Part shown: in pieces, positions 28,980 through 37,138 of the stretch
Layout of the letters: the number at the start of each line of letters is the position of its first letter
Numbering within the stretch: position 1 is the stretch's first letter
Assembly: GCA_963663145.1 (NCBI GenBank)
Contig: OY760134.1
Coordinates: 2,604,001 to 2,668,000 of the forward strand
Direction: 5' to 3'
DNA length: 64,000 nt
DNA from: Azotimanducus sp963663145
Lineage (GTDB): Bacteria; Pseudomonadota; Gammaproteobacteria; Pseudomonadales; Azotimanducaceae
Notes under the pieces: model-generated
Database searches by the model: none
What the model saw: the letters and a program-made list of their open reading frames with translations, nothing else
Told to the model about the DNA's origin: nothing
Translations under genes and position numbers: made by a program

Positions 28980-29882
28980 ATGACCTTTCAATCCGTCTCC
29001 CTGGGTCTCTTGGCCTGCTTGCTGTGTATGACCAATCTCTCCGCCGAGATGCTCGATCCAACCGATCCGAAGGATGCCATCACCATTCAGCGAAAGGTTC
29101 TGTGTTCCGCAGCGGACGGCGAGCCGACGACCTTTTGGTGGCATGGTCGCGCCTATTCGCGACGCCAAGGCGAGCGGGACCGCATGTTGTTTCTCGTTGA
29201 AGGCATGAACGTCAGAGCCTGCGTGTCGGATAGCCATCCGGAACGTGGCGACGGCTACCGGATGGTGTCGCGGGAACTGCTCATCTATAGGGATCCCGCG
29301 AGTGGAGAACCTCTGAGCACTTGGGAGAATCCATGGACCGGCGAAGTAGTCGACGTGATGCATGTGGCCAATGATCCGGTCAACCACTCGGCCTACGAAA
29401 TCGGCCGCGATGGCCAGCCCTTTCAGTGGAGCGGCTTGATCACGGAAGGTCAATGGCGGATGAATATCACCGTGCCGCTCTTCTATCCCAATCCGCTCGC
29501 TTCATCTTTCGAGCAGGAGGTGGGCGGCACCTATCACGCCACGGAGATGTTCAATTTCTTCGGAGACTTGGATGAATTGTTGGATCCGGAGACCACCACC
29601 GTGGCGCGTCAGGTTGGTTGGGCGCGCATGTCGGACTGGCTGCCGTGGATGAAGATGGGAGGACGGGAAGGCACTCTCTACATGCACACGGCAGGTCTCG
29701 GACTGTCGTCCTGGGATGCCCTGCCGGAGCGCATGAAGCAAGAGATCGAAACACACTACCCAGATTACAAGCAGCCGCCGCCACTTGATGATGATCGCGC
29801 CAACATGACCAGTTGGATGTACTACAAGCGCGTCGCCGAAGGCCAAGAAGAAGCCCCCAACCTCAACGCCGACTCGCAATAA
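28980..29882 (+). CDS. DUF1838 family exported protein
   Basis: A 300-residue protein with a signal peptide (residues 1-22, ending NLSAEM) and the DUF1838 body: MLDPTDPKDAITIQRKVLCS, FWWHGRAYSRRQGER, MNVRACV, YRDPASGEPLSTWENPWTGE and WARMSDWLPWMKMGGREG. The family is found beside TonB-dependent receptors in environmental proteobacteria, as far as I recall, without a defined function. The ATG at 28980 is preceded by AAGGAAATCAGCA. It follows the amine oxidase by 65 bases and is likely in the same transcript as the receptor. Confidence 0.82.
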   Translation: MTFQSVSLGLLACLLCMTNLSAEMLDPTDPKDAITIQRKVLCSAADGEPTTFWWHGRAYSRRQGERDRMLFLVEGMNVRACVSDSHPERGDGYRMVSRELLIYRDPASGEPLSTWENPWTGEVVDVMHVANDPVNHSAYEIGRDGQPFQWSGLITEGQWRMNITVPLFYPNPLASSFEQEVGGTYHATEMFNFFGDLDELLDPETTTVARQVGWARMSDWLPWMKMGGREGTLYMHTAGLGLSSWDALPERMKQEIETHYPDYKQPPPLDDDRANMTSWMYYKRVAEGQEEAPNLNADSQ

Positions 29883-29931
29883 TCAAAGAGGCCAAAACGC
29901 CCCATCGTCAGAGCGTTCCCTCTTCTTCGCC

Positions 29932-30750
29932 TCAGTGCTTTTGCGAGAGGCTTGTGAAGCCGCACTGTACCCATCGCAGGTTGATGCCGATCAGTGCTGC
30001 ACCGGGATTGGCCCAAGAGTAGGCGAGCGTCTCTCCGGTCGCTTCTTCGATGATGCCGAGCTTGAGCACCGCAATGCCGGTGTTCTGGTACGTGAGCCGC
30101 GCCAGCTCGACCGCGTAGCCTGTCGGCTGCCCTTGATCAAGAATCGGGGTGATGAAGCCCTCGTCGTGCGCACGGAGGTCAGAGAGAAACAGGTAGTCGT
30201 CATCGGCCGCGCGCTCGTCAATGGATTGTCTCGGAAGCGCGATCCAACCCTTGTAGTAGCTCACACGCCTTGCTCTGAGCCGTGTCGCTTCACCCTCTCC
30301 GCTCGCGCCGGCCGGCGTGATGGTTAAAAACTCACCATCAATCCGCCAGAGCGTCGGCAGTGGCTCGGCACACGAAGCGTCCTCCTCGAGGCGACCCTCG
30401 AATCCTTCTGCCGACTTGCTCCAAGCATAGGCGCACCGCGTGCTGGTGCCGTCCATGAATCGAACCTCTGAGCGTGCGCCCTCATGCGTCAAGCCAAATT
30501 CAAATATGAATTGTGGTGCGCTAGGGGACTGCCCCTGCGTGACTGACAGGCTGAGCGAACGCCCAGAGGTAACGCTCCAGGTCCAGTGTTGCTTCGCCAG
30601 CGGGTGCTCGCCATCGAGTGCTCGCTGCCATACCTGCTCATTATTGCTGTACTCGCCTTCAAGCACCTCGAATAGATCGCTCATTTCCGAAGCGAGACTG
30701 GTTTGAGCGCAGCAAACGAGTAGAAGAATGGTCTTTGAAAAAATGCGCAC
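29932..30750 (-). CDS. Exported hypothetical protein, weakly CpcT/CpeT-like
   Basis: A 272-residue protein with a signal peptide (MRIFSKTILLLVCCAQTSLA). The start of the mature part, SDLFEVLEGEYSNNEQVWQR, is reminiscent of the CpcT/CpeT chromophore-lyase family; the rest (WIALPRQSIDERAADDDYLF and YTAVELARL-like strands) I cannot place. It is divergent from the second TonB receptor, with a perfect palindrome between. The lipid- or pigment-binding idea is inference only. Confidence 0.6.
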   Translation of the reverse strand: MRIFSKTILLLVCCAQTSLASEMSDLFEVLEGEYSNNEQVWQRALDGEHPLAKQHWTWSVTSGRSLSLSVTQGQSPSAPQFIFEFGLTHEGARSEVRFMDGTSTRCAYAWSKSAEGFEGRLEEDASCAEPLPTLWRIDGEFLTITPAGASGEGEATRLRARRVSYYKGWIALPRQSIDERAADDDYLFLSDLRAHDEGFITPILDQGQPTGYAVELARLTYQNTGIAVLKLGIIEEATGETLAYSWANPGAALIGINLRWVQCGFTSLSQKH

Positions 30751-30792
30751 GAATCTTTGCCCGAAATAGTGTTCGCGCCTCTATAGTTGATT

Positions 30793-30812
30793 ATGACATA
30801 ATATTATGTCAT
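30793..30812. promoter_or_regulatory. Perfect 20-bp palindrome before the second TonB receptor
   Basis: ATGACATAATATTATGTCAT is a perfect inverted repeat lying between the divergent gene ending its reading at 30750 and the receptor start at 30857. Its half-site TGACATA matches the TGA/TCA-type arms of the palindromes at 24962 and 38814. Likely an operator for a dimeric regulator. Confidence 0.6.
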
Positions 30813-30856
30813 TATCTCAACTGCCTTATTCCAAGCAACCATAGGGGGTATCTTCC

Positions 30857-33391
30857 ATGAAGTCCGTACTGAATCAACTGCGCGGTGCGATCTTGTTGTC
30901 GGCGCTCTTTTGCCTGGTCCCCAGCGGACTCTCGGCACAAGAGGCGAGCGGCATATCCGAAATTGAGGAAATCGTCGTAACCGCGAGGAAAATCGAGGAG
31001 AATCTGCGCGACGTTCCGGCGACCATCAATGCCCTGACCGAGGACGCCATCCAAGAGCGCGGCATCACCTCGCTGCAAGATATTGCGGATGCGACGCCAG
31101 GCTTTGATTTTGCACAAGCCTTTGGCCGCCAAGACTTTCGTCCGGTCATTAGAGGCCAAGCCAATATCCTTGGCCGTGCGAACGCGGGGCTCTTTGTGGA
31201 CGGCATCATCATTGAGGAAGGCCATGGATCGATTCCATTGGCCGCCTTGCAGCGCGTTGAAGTCGTGAAGGGGCCGCAGAGCGCGCTCTATGGGCGGTCA
31301 ACACTCGCCGGTGCCATTAACTATGTGCTCAAGACACCCGGCGAGGCGTTCGATGCCGAGGCTTCACTGGACATTGGTGAACGCGACTATTCGCGGCTCG
31401 AAGTGCATGCGAGCGGGCCCTTGACGGATACAACCGGCATCGCCGTGACAGTCAGCCGCTACCAGCGTGGTGGTGAGTACGACAATAATTCACCGGGCAA
31501 CCCGTTTGGAACCCTCGCCTTTCAGGATGAGGTTGGCGATGAGGAAACCACCAGCTTTACTGGCGTGATGACCTTCGAGCCGAGTGATCAGGTCAGCGTT
31601 CAGTTGCATGGCATCTACGAGCAAACCGACGATGGCCAGTACGCCATCGGCTTGCTGCCGTCGAGCCTCAACAACTGTTACCAAGTCACGCGTGGAGGCC
31701 CCTTGTCGCAGCCAGCGCCACCTCCGGGAACCCCAGAGGCGTCAGCCCGTACGGTCGGCTCCGCAGGCTACAACGGAAGCGGTTACTACTGCGGTACAGT
31801 GGACATTGACACCGTCTTGGAGAATAACGGTGGTGAAGACAGCGCGAGCTTGGAGACCGGATTTTTCCCGATTTCCGGCACTGATCGCGACACCCTGCGG
31901 CTGGGGGTTCGCTTTGATTGGGACCTGAACGACAGCATGACCTTAACGTCCATTACTGGCTATAACAGTGTCGAAACGGAAAGAGGGCAGGATCAAACCT
32001 TCGGAGGTGGCGACACCAGACGTCCGGTGGTTGGCGTAGCATCTCCGTTCGCTGTCCAAGGCTTTGGCCCCACGCCGCCTCGCATTCACTCTCGTGTCGG
32101 GTTCTTGACATGGAACGATGACGACTTCGAGGACTTCTCGCAAGAGTTTCGTTTGAGCGGCGATCGCGGCGCAAATCTGCGCTACATTGTGGGTGTGTAC
32201 TACTACGACTCCGAGAAGAGCGGCGACATCGTCACGTCGTTTGATACCACCACTTCGACCTATATCGACGGGACCCGTGTGTACTCTCCGTTCAATCCGA
32301 CCTTTGCGCCAGCTACGATTTCGACCAGTGCGACCTATGAAGGAGCACCGTTCAGAGACAATGGTTCAGAATCCGTGACCAGCATGTCGGTGTTTGGTTC
32401 TCTTGAAGTTGACCTTTCGGATCGAATGACCCTCGGGGCCGAAGTGAGGTACAACGAAGATGAGTTTGATGGCACGCCAGCAGGCGGCAGCGAGTCCGTA
32501 AATGGCACTTTCGATGCGTTTCTCCCGAAGGTGACCCTCAGTTACAAGATTTCTGACGACACGCTCGCCTATGGCAATGTTGCCATGGGCAACAAGCCGG
32601 GGACACTCAACGACGATGAAGGTCTTCCGGCCGCAGATGTCTCGGTTGATGAGGAGACCGCCATCAGCTACGAAGCCGGACTCAAGAGCCTATGGATGGA
32701 CGGGCGTGCAGAAAGCAATATCGCCGTCTACCATATTGCGTGGGAAGACCTGCAGCTCACGACGACCCGCGCCGCCACCGTGAATGATCAGCCACGGGTC
32801 TTTTCTATCCTAGAGAACGTGGGCGAGGCCAGCATCACAGGCCTTGAGCTGGATGTGACGCTGCGTCTCACGGACTATTGGGATGCCCGCCTTGCCTACG
32901 CCTGGACTGATAGCGAAATCGAAGAATTCTTTCAGTCGGTGGACGCGGGTGCGGCGGCACCATCCGGTTTTCGGGAAGCGGCCTTGATTGCAGGCTACTC
33001 TGCCTCTGGAGATGTGATCATCTCCGGTACACACTTGCCGCAAACCTCCGAACATCAGGCATCGCTCAGCACGACGCTCCACGGGGGTCTCGCCTCCGGC
33101 TGGGATTGGTTTGTTCGAGCCGACTTGAACTACAACTCGGAGCGCTATGCCCAAGTCTACAATCTTGCCGAGACTGGCACGCGCGAGATTCTGAATCTGC
33201 GTGCCGGCGTGAGGAGCGAAAACATGTCCGTTGAGCTCTGGGTGGACAATGCGCTTGACGACGATACCTCTCCGGCGCTCATTCGCTACGTGCAGGGAAA
33301 TGACCTCACGTTCAACCCCTTCAATCGGGCGATTGGGGCAACCCTGCCCGAACAGCGCCGCGCCGGACTCACGGCTCGGGTGAACTTGTAG
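30857..33391 (+). CDS. TonB-dependent receptor (second of two)
   Basis: Outer-membrane active-transport receptor of 844 residues. It has a signal peptide (about 1-30, ending LSAQ), TonB-box-like EEIVVTARK, plug motifs PGFDFAQAFGR, IRGQANI, LFVDGI and GPQSALYGRST, and a barrel closing with AGLTARVNL. The first 100 residues are closely similar to the receptor at 25.0 kb, so the two are paralogues. AGGGGG precedes the ATG by eight bases. A strong hairpin follows the gene. Confidence 0.93.
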   Translation: MKSVLNQLRGAILLSALFCLVPSGLSAQEASGISEIEEIVVTARKIEENLRDVPATINALTEDAIQERGITSLQDIADATPGFDFAQAFGRQDFRPVIRGQANILGRANAGLFVDGIIIEEGHGSIPLAALQRVEVVKGPQSALYGRSTLAGAINYVLKTPGEAFDAEASLDIGERDYSRLEVHASGPLTDTTGIAVTVSRYQRGGEYDNNSPGNPFGTLAFQDEVGDEETTSFTGVMTFEPSDQVSVQLHGIYEQTDDGQYAIGLLPSSLNNCYQVTRGGPLSQPAPPPGTPEASARTVGSAGYNGSGYYCGTVDIDTVLENNGGEDSASLETGFFPISGTDRDTLRLGVRFDWDLNDSMTLTSITGYNSVETERGQDQTFGGGDTRRPVVGVASPFAVQGFGPTPPRIHSRVGFLTWNDDDFEDFSQEFRLSGDRGANLRYIVGVYYYDSEKSGDIVTSFDTTTSTYIDGTRVYSPFNPTFAPATISTSATYEGAPFRDNGSESVTSMSVFGSLEVDLSDRMTLGAEVRYNEDEFDGTPAGGSESVNGTFDAFLPKVTLSYKISDDTLAYGNVAMGNKPGTLNDDEGLPAADVSVDEETAISYEAGLKSLWMDGRAESNIAVYHIAWEDLQLTTTRAATVNDQPRVFSILENVGEASITGLELDVTLRLTDYWDARLAYAWTDSEIEEFFQSVDAGAAAPSGFREAALIAGYSASGDVIISGTHLPQTSEHQASLSTTLHGGLASGWDWFVRADLNYNSERYAQVYNLAETGTREILNLRAGVRSENMSVELWVDNALDDDTSPALIRYVQGNDLTFNPFNRAIGATLPEQRRAGLTARVNL

Positions 33392-33429
33392 ACCTGAGTT
33401 GCCCGTCAAAGGCGGGCACCTCGAAACAA

Positions 33430-33465
33430 AGCCGCCGATGCCTTGTTTACAGGGTGTCGGCGGTG
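33430..33465 (+). terminator. Hairpin after the second TonB receptor
   Basis: CCGCCGA (33432-33438) pairs with TCGGCGG (33457-33463), extended by imperfect TGCC/GGGT pairing, and is followed by TGTTCGTTTG. A smaller GCCCG/CGGGC hairpin lies about 30 bases upstream. Together they are a plausible rho-independent end for the receptor transcript. Confidence 0.55.
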
Positions 33466-33583
33466 TTCGTTTGAGCAGGCATCCTGCGATGATCTGTGCT
33501 ACATCCAAAATGGCAAGTCGACAAGTCATTGCGCTGAATCATAGCCACGAGTATGTCTGACAGGGCATCTGGCGGGGCGCGTC

Positions 33584-33796
33584 GTGCGAAAGCGCATCGC
33601 GCAAGGCTCCAAGAGTGATCGGCACGGCGTGGTGATGATCAGTGACCATGATCGTGAATATGTGCTCCGTCGGCTCGGAGGCAATCCATTTCATGACGAA
33701 GAGCTTGAACGGCTTGCGGGTCATCGCCTTGTCGGTGAAGGCAACCTGAGTGGTCAAACCTTGATTCTCAAGGACTATCAGCTTGCCGACGAGTGA
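33584..33796 (+). CDS. Small conserved-looking hypothetical protein
   Basis: A 70-residue reading from GTG at 33584. The pattern RIAQGSKSDRHGVVMISDHD, YVLRRLGGNPFHDEELERL and GHRLVGEGNLSGQTLIL looks like a small beta-barrel family that I have seen in proteobacterial genomes as an uncharacterised protein, with GSKS and LRRxGGN as its conserved parts. The opposite strand is also open over the same span, but its sequence has no such pattern. The ATG at 33553 is in another frame. Function unknown. Confidence 0.5.
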   Translation: MRKRIAQGSKSDRHGVVMISDHDREYVLRRLGGNPFHDEELERLAGHRLVGEGNLSGQTLILKDYQLADE

Positions 33797-33830
33797 GGCG
33801 AAGTCCGCATCATTCGGTCGGCAAGCGAAT

Positions 33831-33906
33831 GGGATGGAACCGCGATCATCTTACAATAGTGGCGGATCCAACCTCCCTTCACCCTCATGTAGCGCTGGAC
33901 AAGACT
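33831..33906. repeat. 76-bp direct repeat, copy A (left border of a 790-bp cassette)
   Basis: Matches 34621-34696 without gaps at 65 of 76 positions by my count. Both begin GGGATGGA, share CGCGATCATCTT and GCGGATCCAAC, and end TGGACAAGACT. Bases 33875-33894 also match 34603-34622 exactly in inverted orientation over 20 bases. Between the copies lie two small genes of lower GC content. Confidence 0.8.
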
Positions 33907-33987
33907 CGGCGTTGAAACAGCCAGCGAAATGCCATATATTTGCCATATTAGAGGTGCGGTTAAGTACCTATTCTAGGAGGCTAAGGC

Positions 33988-34212
33988 ATGGAAATGAAAA
34001 AAGTCACGATGAATCTGACGCCAAAGGACGTGTTGAATACGGAAGTACTGCTGTCGCGACTCCATGCGCGAAACAAGGCTTCGGTCGTCAGCAGTGCGCT
34101 TGCGATTACAGAAGCAATCACTTCGAAAGTGAGCAATGGCGGAGAAATCCTCATCAAGAACAAAGACGGTTCCATGGAGACAGTGATTATTGCAGGGCTC
34201 GGCGATGGCTAA
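33988..34212 (+). CDS. Small protein, possibly ribbon-helix-helix DNA-binding
   Basis: A 74-residue product: MKKVTMNLTPKDVLNTEVLL, then SRLHARNKASVVSSALAITE and a short C-terminal hairpin. The first strand followed by two helices (KVTMNLT...ARNKASVVSSALAITEAI) has the look of a ribbon-helix-helix antitoxin or regulator. AGGAGG stands eight bases before the ATG at 33988, a strong ribosome site. Base composition is more AT-rich than the neighbours, and it lies within the repeat-bounded cassette, so recent transfer is likely. Its end overlaps the next gene by eight bases. Confidence 0.7.
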   Translation: MEMKKVTMNLTPKDVLNTEVLLSRLHARNKASVVSSALAITEAITSKVSNGGEILIKNKDGSMETVIIAGLGDG

Positions 34213-34468
34213 TGTTGTCTCTCAAGAGGATTGGGGGGACGTTGATGATAGCGACCCGCAGAAACATAAAGTTAAAACCAAACCAGTCTATCTTGACGAA
34301 AAGCATTTCTACAGAGTTGTTGTTTGGTCCTTGGCGATTGTTGCGAGCGCCGCGCTGATAGGATCAATATATCTGATAACTGACGGAAAGGATATTCCCG
34401 ACGGCATAATTGCATTGGGTTCCACAGCCGTGGGCGCACTCGCTGGAGTGCTTGCTGGAAATCACTGA
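34205..34468 (+). CDS. Small two-helix membrane protein
   Basis: An 87-residue product with a charged cytosolic N-terminus (about 1-37, many Asp/Lys) and two predicted membrane helices, VVVWSLAIVASAALIGSIYL and a glycine/alanine-rich IIALGSTAVGALAGVLAG. The size and two-helix form resemble holins or small membrane toxins, but I do not recognise a family. It overlaps the preceding ribbon-helix-helix-like gene, so the two form one unit. A compact hairpin follows the stop. Confidence 0.65.
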   Translation: MANVVSQEDWGDVDDSDPQKHKVKTKPVYLDEKHFYRVVVWSLAIVASAALIGSIYLITDGKDIPDGIIALGSTAVGALAGVLAGNH

Positions 34469-34469
34469 T

Positions 34470-34485
34470 AGCCCGCTTGCGGGCT
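34470..34485 (+). terminator. Compact hairpin after the membrane-protein gene
   Basis: AGCCCGC (34470-34476) and GCGGGCT (34479-34485) form a perfect seven-base stem starting two bases after the stop codon. The following TCGCG has no T-run, so termination is probable rather than certain. Confidence 0.55.
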
Positions 34486-34602
34486 TCGCGCACAAGGTTT
34501 TGGATGACCATGGTCGCAACTATAGCCAATTCGCCATAAGCAAGCTTGTTCAATACCAACAGTCCAATGCCACGGGAGGGTGAGGGAAGGGGCTGATTCC
34601 AC

Positions 34603-34672
34603 CGCTACATGAGGGTGAAGGGGATGGACCCGCGATCATCTTCCAATACTCGCGGATCCAACATCCCTTCAC
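34603..34672. repeat. Imperfect hairpin overlapping repeat copy B
   Basis: GTGAAGGG (34615-34622) pairs with CCCTTCAC (34665-34672) and CCGCGA (34630-34635) with TCGCGG (34650-34655), leaving a 14-base loop and an asymmetric bulge. The left flank 34603-34622 is the exact reverse complement of 33875-33894. The structure recalls recombination sites of mobile cassettes. Confidence 0.6.
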
Positions 34673-34696
34673 GGTCGTGTAATGTTGGACAAGACT
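34621..34696. repeat. 76-bp direct repeat, copy B (right border of cassette)
   Basis: Second copy of the repeat at 33831-33906, 790 bases downstream, about 86% identical. It contains TCCAACAT and ATGTTGGA as a further inverted pair, and its GTTGGAC fits the GTTRRRY core of integron attC sites; copy A has GCTGGAC there. The 293 bases between the membrane-protein gene and the antitoxin gene hold this repeat, its hairpin and no gene that I can see. Confidence 0.8.
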
Positions 34697-34761
34697 GTTG
34701 AGCAACAGACTAAAACCAGATATGCTCCAATTGTGTCACGAATCTCACGATCACGAATCTC

Positions 34762-35427
34762 ATGCCACGACTAACAACCACCCAACCTGAGGCGATCGCG
34801 TATGAGGCGCTTCGGCCGGAGGAAGTCCGGAATCTCCCAAGGCGCATCATTCGAAGCTTTGGAGAAGGCCACCCTATCGAAGGCGACTGGGTTGTGGTTT
34901 ATGCTCCCGCGGGAGCCGCGAACTTGGATTGGAATCAGCTCAGAGACGCAGTTCAAGATCTGAAGCACAGGAAAGATGAAGATCTCTTAAACCAAGTGTT
35001 GGCCTGGATGGTTGAACAGAAGTGGAGAACAGATGCGGATTTGCTTTCCGACAACCTAAAGCTCCGCCATGAATATTTGAAAGAGACTCCGACTTTGACT
35101 TCTGAGGAAGTTCAGATCCTTTCTGGCCTGGATGCGCGAAACACTAGTGAGCCGGCGTCTCGGTGGAGGAATGAGGGCAAGACGTTTGCAATTCAACTCG
35201 GGAGACGTTTTCTCTATCCCTCATTCCAGTTTGTGGATGGCAGGCCTCACCCTGCGATCAAGGACGTGCTTGCGGCATTGCCTCGGAACATGTCTGGATG
35301 GCAGAAGGCGCTATGGTTCGCTTCAGGCAATGGCTGGCTTGATGGTGACCAGCCCCAACGTCGGCTCGACGACGCTGACCAGGTCATTCTGGCCGCTCGT
35401 CGGCTGTCGGAGCCTGCGAGTGGATGA
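34762..35427 (+). CDS. RES-partner antitoxin-like protein
   Basis: A 221-residue protein directly before a RES-domain gene. The C-terminal third (FQFVDGRPHPAIKDVLAALP, SGWQKALWFASGNGWLDG, LDDADQVILAAR) matches the toxin-binding region of Xre/MbcA/ParS-type antitoxins that accompany RES toxins, in the variant that lacks an evident N-terminal Xre helix-turn-helix. It presumably neutralises the RES enzyme by covering its active site. The overlap with the toxin start is eight bases (GTGGATGA). Confidence 0.75.
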   Translation: MPRLTTTQPEAIAYEALRPEEVRNLPRRIIRSFGEGHPIEGDWVVVYAPAGAANLDWNQLRDAVQDLKHRKDEDLLNQVLAWMVEQKWRTDADLLSDNLKLRHEYLKETPTLTSEEVQILSGLDARNTSEPASRWRNEGKTFAIQLGRRFLYPSFQFVDGRPHPAIKDVLAALPRNMSGWQKALWFASGNGWLDGDQPQRRLDDADQVILAARRLSEPASG

Positions 35428-36070
35428 GGAATCGCCTGCGCCCTTTTCTCTGCCACCAACAGATCTTGTTGCCCCAAACCTTGTCGAATTGGTAACAGGT
35501 ACGCGAATTCATCGAATTCATGGTGAAGGATTTGACGGGAATGACTTTAATCCTTGTCAAGGGTCACCGACCCGCTTCGCTCCTATTCGAGATGATCAGG
35601 GCCGCTGTATTCCGTCCTTGTATGCAAGCGAGGACTTTGAGTCGGCAGCGTACGAAACGATCTTTCACGATATTGATCTGAGCGCTACGCGTAAGACGGT
35701 TCCGATCTTCAGTGTAGAGACGCGTGTGCACAGCATCCTTTCGCTGCGCCGTACCCTTCAGCTTGCGAGTCTGCGGCAACCAGACCTCTTGAATTGGGAT
35801 ATCCGTCGTGAATCACTGATTGGTAGCTTGCCGACACAGTTTGCAAACACTGCAAGATGGGCTAAGGCTATTCATGATCAATTCGGGGATCTAGAGGGGC
35901 TGATCTGGACCTCGAATCAATGCGACCCAGCATCCGCTTTCGTGCTGTTCGGAGATCGCGTCCCAGCTGATGATCTCTTCATTGAGACTGTTCGAATGGG
36001 AGCGAGTGAGTCGTTTCTGAATGACGTTCGAAGCGCGGGTCGGCGTGGTGGGATCGTGATCACCAACTAG
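35420..36070 (+). CDS. RES domain protein, NAD+-degrading toxin family
   Basis: A 216-residue RES-domain protein; characterised relatives are NAD+ phosphorylases or glycohydrolases acting as the toxin of Xre-RES systems. Motifs are GTRIHRIH near residue 33 with the conserved arginine, SPTRFAPI, the catalytic-region SLYASEDFESAAYETIFHD and a late serine/asparagine stretch (WTSNQCDPASAFVLFGDRV). Start is GTG at 35420, overlapping the antitoxin stop; the alternative long frame from 35132 would lie inside the antitoxin gene. It is probably active in the cytosol only when the partner is lost. Confidence 0.82.
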   Translation: MDEESPAPFSLPPTDLVAPNLVELVTGTRIHRIHGEGFDGNDFNPCQGSPTRFAPIRDDQGRCIPSLYASEDFESAAYETIFHDIDLSATRKTVPIFSVETRVHSILSLRRTLQLASLRQPDLLNWDIRRESLIGSLPTQFANTARWAKAIHDQFGDLEGLIWTSNQCDPASAFVLFGDRVPADDLFIETVRMGASESFLNDVRSAGRRGGIVITN

Positions 36071-36199
36071 TCGATCTAGCTTTCTGTCGTCGTCCTTTCG
36101 GAGATAGTGGGTTAGGTGGCGTAGACGGAATCAGGCTGTCCATGAATGAGGGCGCCTCTCCGAGGCGTGTGACGATTGGAGTCCAATAATGCTTGGAAT

Positions 36200-37138
36200 T
36201 CAACCAACATTACGCGCCGAAGCCCGCCAAGCCGTCACGATCTCGGAAGCCGACGCTGACCAGACTCCTTCCTGCTCCGCTATGTGCTCAAGCACCGATT
36301 CCAAAGCCCCGATTCTATGCGGCTGCCCCATGAGCCAAGGATGGATGGAAATTGCGAGAAGTCGGCCGCCCCCGGTTTTCTGGGCCTCGTCCAGCAGAAA
36401 GTCGCAAGCGTCCTTGATCTGATCGGCGTACTCCCATTCGGAGTGGAGGTTGACGCCTATGAGGAAGTGATCGTCAAGCTCGAGGGATAGCGGGAGAGCT
36501 ACGAGGTCTCCACAAGCCGTGTGGAAAGGGTAGGGGAGATCGTCGTTGATCCAGTCGCCCATGTATTCGATGCCTTGGCTTGCCAGCAGATCGGGTGTGT
36601 TTGCGCTCTGCGACCCTGCGGGGCTTAACCATCCCGTGACCTCCTGACCTGTGAAGGCTCTGAGTTTATCCAGCGAGCGCTCGATCAACCGAGCTTCTTC
36701 TTCCCCATCGAGTCCGCTGTGATGCGGGCTATCCATGTGCCACGAGTGGCAGAGGATTTCGTTGTTGCGATCACGAAGGCGTTCGAGCAGCCGCGGATAC
36801 AGGTCCGCGATGGCCGCGTTCACCGAAAAGGTCGGCACCAACCCAAATCGATCCAGCGCATTGAGACAACGCACGATGCCGACTCGATTGCCGTAGTCGC
36901 GCAGGGTGTAGTGCCTAAGGTCCGGATAGGGCGTGGACATGCCGCCCGGCGGGGGAAAGGGCGTGCCGCGCTGATTCAACGGAAAGAACGGCACGGCGAT
37001 GTTGATCCAAACGGCCAGCAACGCCCCGTCGGGCCAGGCGACCGGGGGACGCTCGCTGAGCATGGACCATTCGTAACGCGCGTGGTCCATGCCGTAGTGG
37101 CGTTCGGCATATTCGAGGTAGGAGCGATCAAGAGGCAT
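36200..37138 (-). CDS. Polysaccharide deacetylase-like protein (PuuE-like), copy 1
   Basis: A 312-residue NodB-fold protein of the type seen in cofactor-independent allantoinases (PuuE) and related C-N hydrolases. Visible pieces: RHYTLRDYGNRVGIVR, FSVNAAIADLYP, NNEILCHSWHMDSPHH and GWLSPAGSQSANTPDLL. The first aspartate-rich motif of classical deacetylases is absent (here LLAVWINIAVPFFPL). The ATG at 37136-37138 overlaps the end of copy 2 by 11 bases and has AAGGG upstream. It is the last gene of a three-gene run started by the isochorismatase-like gene. Substrate is unknown. Confidence 0.8.
   Translation of the reverse strand: MPLDRSYLEYAERHYGMDHARYEWSMLSERPPVAWPDGALLAVWINIAVPFFPLNQRGTPFPPPGGMSTPYPDLRHYTLRDYGNRVGIVRCLNALDRFGLVPTFSVNAAIADLYPRLLERLRDRNNEILCHSWHMDSPHHSGLDGEEEARLIERSLDKLRAFTGQEVTGWLSPAGSQSANTPDLLASQGIEYMGDWINDDLPYPFHTACGDLVALPLSLELDDHFLIGVNLHSEWEYADQIKDACDFLLDEAQKTGGGRLLAISIHPWLMGQPHRIGALESVLEHIAEQEGVWSASASEIVTAWRASARNVG

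Noticed and set aside
33831..34696. A true integron cassette array
   Set aside because: Homology of the two repeats continues past the GTTRRRY-like core, copy A lacks the core, and no integrase gene is present, so attC identity is not supported.
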